Shown here one piece after another: positions 14,386-19,063 of a stretch of 19,063 nt of DNA. Below the pieces are notes generated by a model. It ran no database searches and had not been told where the DNA came from. It saw nothing but the letters and a program-made list of their open reading frames with translations. This DNA comes from MHLP01 sp043736515 (GTDB lineage Bacteria > Patescibacteriota > Minisyncoccia > Phycocordibacterales > UBA6899). The stretch covers positions 1-19,063 of the forward strand of contig JAYTCK010000059.1 in assembly GCA_043736515.1 (NCBI GenBank). The letters are read 5' to 3'. The stretch's first letter is position 1; each line of letters opens with the position of its first letter. The position numbers were made by a program, and so were the translations under genes.

Positions 14386-14520
14386 TGCCAGTTGCTGGCT
14401 GTCTCGGTCGCGAACACTACCAAGTGAGACGTTGTAAGCATATTCTAGCATCTGTCTCTCCTCTTGTATTGATGTGTCTCGGTCGGGGTCATATTTTGAA
14501 AAATGAGACAAATGAGACAC
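14382..14520 (-). repeat. copy B of a diverged ~139-bp repeat, downstream of the KAP gene
   Basis: This copy aligns with 13030-13165 in the same orientation. It begins 24 bp after the KAP gene stop (minus direction). It carries CGACCGAGACA twice on the minus strand, and its KAP-proximal end contains the tandem AAATGAGAC pair. Codon comparison of the two copies shows many non-synonymous changes, so it is unlikely to be coding. Confidence 0.75.
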
Positions 14521-14554
14521 CGTAAGGGTGTCTCGCGCTGCGTCTCATTTGTCT
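14501..14554. repeat. AAATGAGAC tandem plus inverted copy, cruciform at the 3' end of the KAP gene
   Basis: AAATGAGAC occurs twice in tandem (14501-14509, 14510-14518) and once inverted (14542-14550), giving a 13-bp inverted repeat AGACAAATGAGAC (14506-14518 with 14542-14554). Between the arms, GAGACACC (14514-14521) pairs with GGTGTCTC (14527-14534) and may act as a weak terminator for the KAP gene, whose stop codon (14545-14547) lies inside the right arm. Confidence 0.7.
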
Positions 14555-17193
14555 GAACCCCCACCCTGAGACCATGTTGCCAAAACCTCAGTGGCTGATG
14601 GTAGTTCGGCCAATTTCCCAAGTTTTTTCTTCGAAAGCTTGTTCATGTTTTTCCAAACCCAAACATCTTTTTTTAGAGTAAGGATCTGTGCGTTCTGTAT
14701 CTCTGCCGGCAGTGATCTAATTTTCTCTAATACCCCGTCGAGTAGTGTTCGAGCGTCGTCTTCGTCCGGTGCCAACACGACAAATGACAGTGACCCAGAA
14801 AACTCCACGAGGTGGTCGATGAATATCTTACTCGACAAAAGAATCTTCCATAGTGACTTATTCTCCGCAATAATTTCTTGATTATTAACCATGAACATCA
14901 GGGCATGAAATAGGGTGCCATAATCAGAGGCCGAGCTAACATTTTTTAGCATTGCACTGCCCACCTCTTTCTTTGTCCATGGAGCATCCCCGATCTTGTC
15001 GATTGCCCACTTGGTAAGCGTCTGGCTTTTATTTGTTATGGCATTTAAAACCTTGGTCTTCAAATCCGGAAGAAGCTGGGCTGAATATTCAGAGACCAGC
15101 TCAAAGCGTGACCCGCGAAGTCCAGGTTCACTATCTGAGGCTATTATATCGATTAAGCGAGTTCCCAGTGGAGCAAATTCCTCTTTCACTATCTCTTGAT
15201 CACAGTGGGGAAAGTATTCTTTCATTCGACTCTCTGCATCAGCTGGATTTTGTGGATGATAGGAAATTAACCATCGTAAGACAATTTTACTGGTAAATCC
15301 CCGCCTCATTGTGTCACCCTGAACATCCGAAGACCGAATCATGCCCAGAAAAGCGGGGCTATCAAAATCAGTAAAAACTTGATAGGGAAACTTTGGTAAA
15401 TATTTTTCACTCAATTCCTCACTGTCAATCATGTCCAACCATTTCCAGAATAGGATGTAGTTAATCATTTTCTGCTGTTGAGAAAGGCTTTTATTAAAAT
15501 CCATACTTAGTAACGACATCCTTTCAGCGAAAATCTTGTGCAATAAATACTCACGGGGCAGTGCAGCAAGAGCCGTCAGAAGAGTTTCGATTCTTCCTGC
15601 CTTTGTAAGATCATCAGTAATATTTTCTATTTGAGCGACAAACTCATCGGTGGATTCCTCAGCCTTCTTCTCCCCCATTAAAAGAAGAGAATTTTTTATC
15701 TGCTCCGGATCTCCTGTATCAACGATCTTCAAAAAGTCCTTACCAGATGGTCCTCGAGAATCACCGAAACTTGAGTCGGCGGCCAAATACAGGAAAGGAC
15801 GAAGATCGGAAACCACTAGACTTGAATTGCGATAAAACCTCGGCTCTTCGTAAAGAAATTTTCGAATGAATAAATCCTGAGTCGGAGAAAGTTTGTTCAG
15901 TAATTGAGCCTTTATGACCTCATTCACTTTTGGTGAATTTTTTTGTTCAACCGCATACTCCAAATCTCCAAGTATCTGTGCATCCCCGAGTATTTTTTCA
16001 AAAAGAGGCGGGCACAACTCCTGAATCATCAAAATTCTCACAACCAAAAGAGGGTTGCTACGGAGGTCTTCGTAGTAGGCTTTTTGACTGTCGGCCACTC
16101 CTTCTTTTAGATAAATAATCTCAAAAGTAAATATTAAAGTATCGAGAAAACGAGTGATCTGTCGAAAGTTTTTTTCAAAGTACTCACCAAGATATCTCTG
16201 TAATATGCTTAGGTCTCCTTCATTCGAAAAAATCATTTTCAACTTGTCCTCATGCATTGAGAGGGCATCGTCAATAACGCCCTTAAGCTCATATTCGACA
16301 GGTAGCGGAAGCCGCCAATAGACATTAAAGATTTTTTTCAAAAATCTTCTTCCCTCCTCGATTTGTTCAGGTTCAGTCCCATTTGAAAACAATTCGTTTC
16401 CCAGATAGCGCTCTAAAACGCTGTGATCTCCTGTAACCACGAAGGAGAGGTCCGGCTTATCAAAAAAAGTGCGAAGATTGTCTAATACGTCTCTCGCGGC
16501 CTGCGGAGTAACTCGATCTAGATCATCGACAAAAATAACAGGGAGAATGCCCTGCCTGCGCATACGCGACAAGACCTCCGCAAGCAGTCCGTCGAACTCG
16601 TCAATGGTTTTGATGGAGTGAAAACTTCGTTGAGTAATCAGGGCTTTGCCGATAAACACTAAAATTGTCGGTAGTAGAATTGCCGCACCAAGTATCTTCA
16701 ACGGGAGTTTGGCACTCAGCAAAAAATTGCTTATTTGCGGACACCAAATTTTGAAAAAATTAAATACATCTACCCAAAAGTAGTAAGCAATACTGGCCAG
16801 TGCTGTATACAAAACGATTGTAAACAACCAACCCCCATGTATTGAAATCCGCGTAACATCTGTATCTAAAGACCCAATTTCATCGCTGTCATTTAAGGCA
16901 TCTCGAAGACGCTTGAGCCAGTTTGAATCCTTGGTATAGAGTGCTTTTAAGAAGATCCGTAAAAAAGCGTGCTTATCTGAAGCATATTTCCACGGGTTAA
17001 TTTTGTATATCCGAAAGCTCGCATCAATCGCAGTGAGCTCGCGCTCAAGTTCCCCAAGAAAAACTGTCTTCCCTTCACCCCACTTTCCTGAAATACCAAA
17101 AATAAAAGACTCGTCACCTTTCTGGTGATTTTCAGAAATTCTCTTTGCAACTTGCTGTGCAAAATGCTTTCGACTTTCCATAAGAATGGCCAC
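14545..17193 (-). CDS. KAP-family P-loop NTPase with two transmembrane helices, 882 aa
   Basis: The KAP family (Kidins220/ARMS and PifA) comprises membrane-associated STAND-like P-loop NTPases; PifA excludes phage T7. Here Walker A is GKWGEGKT (36-43), and Walker B is PVIFVDDLDRVTP (218-230) with the Asp-Asp pair. Two membrane helices, at about 122-141 and 165-186, are inserted between them, the hallmark of the family. FVVTGDHSVLERYL (251-264) and EGRRFLKKIFNVYWRLPLP (280-298) are the following conserved blocks. Residues about 310-882 are helical and unassigned, perhaps a sensor or effector region. The GTG at 17193 overlaps a 14-bp palindrome; an ATG four codons in (17181) is an equally possible start. 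It ends in TGA within an inverted repeat. Divergent from the methyltransferase. A defence role is inference. Confidence 0.85.
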   Translation of the reverse strand: MAILMESRKHFAQQVAKRISENHQKGDESFIFGISGKWGEGKTVFLGELERELTAIDASFRIYKINPWKYASDKHAFLRIFLKALYTKDSNWLKRLRDALNDSDEIGSLDTDVTRISIHGGWLFTIVLYTALASIAYYFWVDVFNFFKIWCPQISNFLLSAKLPLKILGAAILLPTILVFIGKALITQRSFHSIKTIDEFDGLLAEVLSRMRRQGILPVIFVDDLDRVTPQAARDVLDNLRTFFDKPDLSFVVTGDHSVLERYLGNELFSNGTEPEQIEEGRRFLKKIFNVYWRLPLPVEYELKGVIDDALSMHEDKLKMIFSNEGDLSILQRYLGEYFEKNFRQITRFLDTLIFTFEIIYLKEGVADSQKAYYEDLRSNPLLVVRILMIQELCPPLFEKILGDAQILGDLEYAVEQKNSPKVNEVIKAQLLNKLSPTQDLFIRKFLYEEPRFYRNSSLVVSDLRPFLYLAADSSFGDSRGPSGKDFLKIVDTGDPEQIKNSLLLMGEKKAEESTDEFVAQIENITDDLTKAGRIETLLTALAALPREYLLHKIFAERMSLLSMDFNKSLSQQQKMINYILFWKWLDMIDSEELSEKYLPKFPYQVFTDFDSPAFLGMIRSSDVQGDTMRRGFTSKIVLRWLISYHPQNPADAESRMKEYFPHCDQEIVKEEFAPLGTRLIDIIASDSEPGLRGSRFELVSEYSAQLLPDLKTKVLNAITNKSQTLTKWAIDKIGDAPWTKKEVGSAMLKNVSSASDYGTLFHALMFMVNNQEIIAENKSLWKILLSSKIFIDHLVEFSGSLSFVVLAPDEDDARTLLDGVLEKIRSLPAEIQNAQILTLKKDVWVWKNMNKLSKKKLGKLAELPSATEVLATWSQGGGSDK

Positions 17194-17200
17194 GTGGCCA
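17187..17200. promoter_or_regulatory. 14-bp perfect palindrome over the KAP gene start
   Basis: TGGCCACGTGGCCA covers the GTG start codon and lies just downstream of a possible minus-strand -10 (TATATT, 17206-17211), where the transcription start would fall. It is a plausible operator, or a methylation/restriction-type site. Confidence 0.45.
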
Positions 17201-17298
17201 ACATTAATATAAGCATTTTTGTTGCTTAAAGCTACTATTGTGTGACGGGGCTAGTCGGAATTCTACGATCGGCAACTTACTGCCTGTGCAAAACTCAT

Positions 17299-17328
17299 TT
17301 GCGCAAATCTTCAAAACAGGCGTACAAT
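17299..17328 (+). promoter_or_regulatory. candidate promoter towards the methyltransferase gene
   Basis: TTGCGC (17299-17304), 18 bases, TACAAT (17323-17328). A transcript from here would have a leader of nearly 300 bases before the ATG at 17619, which contains several hairpins. Confidence 0.4.
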
Positions 17329-17606
17329 AAGAGTAATAATGCTATCAAGGGGCTAGCCTATGCCAGTCGGGATCATGACCTGACGAATGTTGTGCCAAAA
17401 GAAGTTCGGTGGGATGAGAGAAATCGTCCCCAGCTGGGTTCGCCGAACTAAAGGTGATTCAAACCACCTTCCCTCGCCTCACGAGCGAGAAAAAGCTTAC
17501 TGTGTTTTAGGCTTTTTCTCGTTCACTCCCCCCACTTCACGAGAAAGCCGAGAACATCTGGGGTTTTTTCGTTTTTGAAAACGAAAAGCCGATTATTATC
17601 GGTTAA
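17329..17606 (+). other. hairpin-rich leader region upstream of the methyltransferase gene
   Basis: This gene-free stretch holds several inverted repeats: AAGGTG/CACCTT near 17452-17471, CGAGAAAAAGC (17486-17496) with GCTTTTTCTCG (17511-17521), TTCGTTTT/AAAACGAA (17568-17585) and GCCGAT/ATCGGT near 17588-17604. A 63-codon frame (17387-17578) is open but its sequence is dictated by the hairpins, so I do not call it a gene. The hairpins may attenuate or terminate transcription before the methyltransferase. Confidence 0.4.
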
Positions 17607-17618
17607 TAAATCCTGCGT

Positions 17619-18959
17619 ATGAAAAATAACGCAACAACAAAGGATATCAAAATCGAATACGTTTCGATCGATATCCTCAAGCCCGCTGAATATAATCCCC
17701 GCAAATGGGACAAGAAAGCGGAAGCACAATTATCAGTAAGCATTAAGCGCTATGGGGTCGTCGATCCCCTTCTCGTGAATGCGGCGCCGAAACGAGAGAA
17801 CATTGTGATCGGTGGGCACTTTCGATTGGAGGTAATGAAGTCACTCGGTATCACCATGGTACCGGTGGTCTATATCAACATCCCCAATCTTGAAAAAGAA
17901 AAAGAGTTGAACATTCGCCTCAATAAAAATACAGGTGAATTCGATTGGGACATGCTCTCCACCTTCGATGAAGCTTTTCTTGCGGACGTCGGATTCTCCA
18001 GCGAAGATCTCGATGATATCTTCGCTATAGAGGATGAGCCAGAACAGTTCGATTTGGAAAAGGAACTAAAAAAACTCAAGATCGACAAGATCGCGGTGAA
18101 GAAAGGTGATGTCTATGATCTCGATGGAAGTAAATTAATGTGTGGTGATAGTACGATTCCGGAGAACTTTGCCAAACTGATGGACGGTGAGAAGGCGGAT
18201 ATGTGTTTCACCGACCCGCCGTATATTTTGGACTACCTTCACGGCAAAACCAAGGCAAAGGATGGGGTCACTACAGGTTTCGGAGCAAAGAAGAACCGAC
18301 GCTATCTTGAGACCGATTCCCTTCCCGACAACTTTACCGAACTCTGGATGGCTAATGTTAAACTAGCAGCAAAAGATGATTTCCACATCATCGTCTATGA
18401 GAACTGGAAGAACATCCGTACCATTTGGGGCGAGATGGAGAAGCATTGGAAAGTGAAGAACATGATCGTGTGGCATCTCCCCAACCGCACACAGGGTTTC
18501 TCTGCGAAATACAAGTTCTTCTCGAAGCATGACATTGCAATGGTTGGATCGTCGCCGAAAGCGCGGGGATTCAATCAGGAACAAGAAGATGAGCTACTTC
18601 AGAACGAATACGAAACCGCACTGTATGCGATATCCGGTAAGCCTCAGTGGGAAGGATACGAGAAAGGAAAGAAAATCTGCCCGACTGACTTCATTGACTA
18701 CAAAGCGGCAGATGAAAAGTCATCAGGACAAGGAATTATCTTTGGAACAAAACCGACTGAAATCCTCATTCCATACATCAAGGTCCTCACGAAACGTGGG
18801 GATCTCGTCGTCGAACCATTTGGCGGTAGCGGATCTACGCTTATTGCGTCGACAAAGATGAAACGTCGATGCAACATCATGGAGAAATCGCCTGTGTATG
18901 CCGAGGTAATACTCAACCGCTGGACGAAACTGACCGGACTTAAGCCGAAGAAGATATGA
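17619..18959 (+). CDS. ParB-like domain fused to a DNA (N4-cytosine/N6-adenine) methyltransferase, 446 aa
   Basis: Residues about 12-90 form a ParB/Spo0J-type N-terminal domain (VSIDILKPAEYNPRKW, then VIGGHFRLEVMKSLG). Residues about 160-440 are an N4/N6 DNA methyltransferase: the catalytic motif is TDPPYILDY with DPPY at 199-202, and the AdoMet-binding motif is EPFGGSGSTLIA at 399-410. DPPY comes before the AdoMet motif, the beta-class order. Such ParB-methyltransferase fusions are common in prophages and plasmids, often just before terminase genes, and protect or mark the DNA. The ATG at 17619 has no Shine-Dalgarno. The stop overlaps the next ATG (ATGA), so the next gene is translationally coupled. 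No restriction endonuclease is visible in the window. The recognition sequence is unknown. Confidence 0.9.
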   Translation: MKNNATTKDIKIEYVSIDILKPAEYNPRKWDKKAEAQLSVSIKRYGVVDPLLVNAAPKRENIVIGGHFRLEVMKSLGITMVPVVYINIPNLEKEKELNIRLNKNTGEFDWDMLSTFDEAFLADVGFSSEDLDDIFAIEDEPEQFDLEKELKKLKIDKIAVKKGDVYDLDGSKLMCGDSTIPENFAKLMDGEKADMCFTDPPYILDYLHGKTKAKDGVTTGFGAKKNRRYLETDSLPDNFTELWMANVKLAAKDDFHIIVYENWKNIRTIWGEMEKHWKVKNMIVWHLPNRTQGFSAKYKFFSKHDIAMVGSSPKARGFNQEQEDELLQNEYETALYAISGKPQWEGYEKGKKICPTDFIDYKAADEKSSGQGIIFGTKPTEILIPYIKVLTKRGDLVVEPFGGSGSTLIASTKMKRRCNIMEKSPVYAEVILNRWTKLTGLKPKKI

Positions 18960-19063
18960 CTTCTTCGGTTGAGGTGCGGCAAAGTAGCGATAAAGCTCAC
19001 CTCCTTGATGCATTGAAAGAAATGCCCATCGTGCAGGTGGCATGCAAAAAGTCTGGCGTGAGC
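18956..19063 (+). CDS. N-terminus of a helix-turn-helix protein, possibly terminase small subunit
   Basis: The ATG at 18956-18958 overlaps the methyltransferase stop (ATGA), and the frame is open to the window edge, 36 codons: MTSSVEVRQSSDKAHLLDAL, then KEMPIVQVACKKSGVS. The phrase PIVQVACKKSGVS is the start of a helix-turn-helix of the type found in phage terminase small subunits and related DNA-binding proteins. The coupled methyltransferase supports the phage reading. The rest of the gene is needed to decide. Confidence 0.6.
   Translation, partial: MTSSVEVRQSSDKAHLLDALKEMPIVQVACKKSGVS

Noticed and set aside
13030..14520. Integron attC sites
   Set aside because: The expected core sites GTTRRRY and RYYYAAC are not found at the ends of the repeats.
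17387..17578. 63-codon plus-strand ORF before the methyltransferase
   Set aside because: Its sequence follows several overlapping hairpins, it has no ribosome-binding site, and the residues look non-protein-like.
1..19063. Use of TGA as glycine (genetic code 25)
   Set aside because: The SnoaL-like gene ends at TGA at its family's usual end, the methyltransferase TGA overlaps a new ATG, and the SGNH hydrolase would run into the next gene if TGA were read.
1..19063. CRISPR array
   Set aside because: No short direct repeats with regular spacing were seen.

Overview
This 19 kb window most likely comes from a member of the Patescibacteria / Candidate Phyla Radiation (Parcubacteria-like). The evidence is indirect. 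A truncated gene at the left edge begins MPYTTNPHMPRIRKDA, which I recognise from short helix-turn-helix proteins of that group, and the 152-aa protein at 11162-11620 has W/Y-rich motifs I also associate with it. Many genes are short and single. Several starts lack a Shine-Dalgarno and have a -10 box about 6 nt before the ATG. TGA behaves as a normal stop (code 11).

Left part (1-6744): an HTH fragment; a membrane-anchored protein of unknown function (163-1335); a secreted PKD-like protein (2696-1476, minus); a small unknown protein (2825-3196); a double PhnB-type VOC protein (4166-3285, minus); a SnoaL/NTF2-like protein (4627-4229, minus); and a large surface protein with a C39-like cysteine peptidase domain (6744-4744, minus). 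The last is cut short by an in-frame TGA just before what looks like its natural C-terminus.

Middle part (6815-12914, all minus strand): pyrE with its own terminator, an M50 site-2 protease, a two-helix mini membrane protein preceded by two tiny chained ORFs, then a run of DUF1801, SGNH hydrolase and DUF2892 membrane-protein genes (11138 to 9091), a conserved unknown protein, a 108-aa unknown, and an HPPD-like VOC protein. Rho-independent terminators separate most of these units, so most appear to be single-gene transcripts.

Right part (12915-19063) looks like accessory DNA. On the minus strand a KAP-family P-loop NTPase (17193-14545; the family includes PifA, the F-plasmid phage-exclusion protein) is followed by a ~139-bp element, then by a 244-aa membrane-anchored unknown protein, then by a diverged second copy of the same element. 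Between the first copy and the 244-aa gene lies a hairpin-dense, gene-free segment enclosed by a 14-bp inverted repeat, a candidate structured RNA or miniature mobile element. Divergently, on the plus strand, a ParB-like/DNA-methyltransferase fusion overlaps by ATGA the start of an HTH protein that runs off the window. That pairing resembles the start of a phage terminase module, so the right edge may be prophage.

My best candidates for something undescribed are the cassette-like gene-plus-repeat arrangement around the KAP gene, the structured segment at 14103-14342, and the apparent Gly-to-TGA change in the C39-like peptidase gene.
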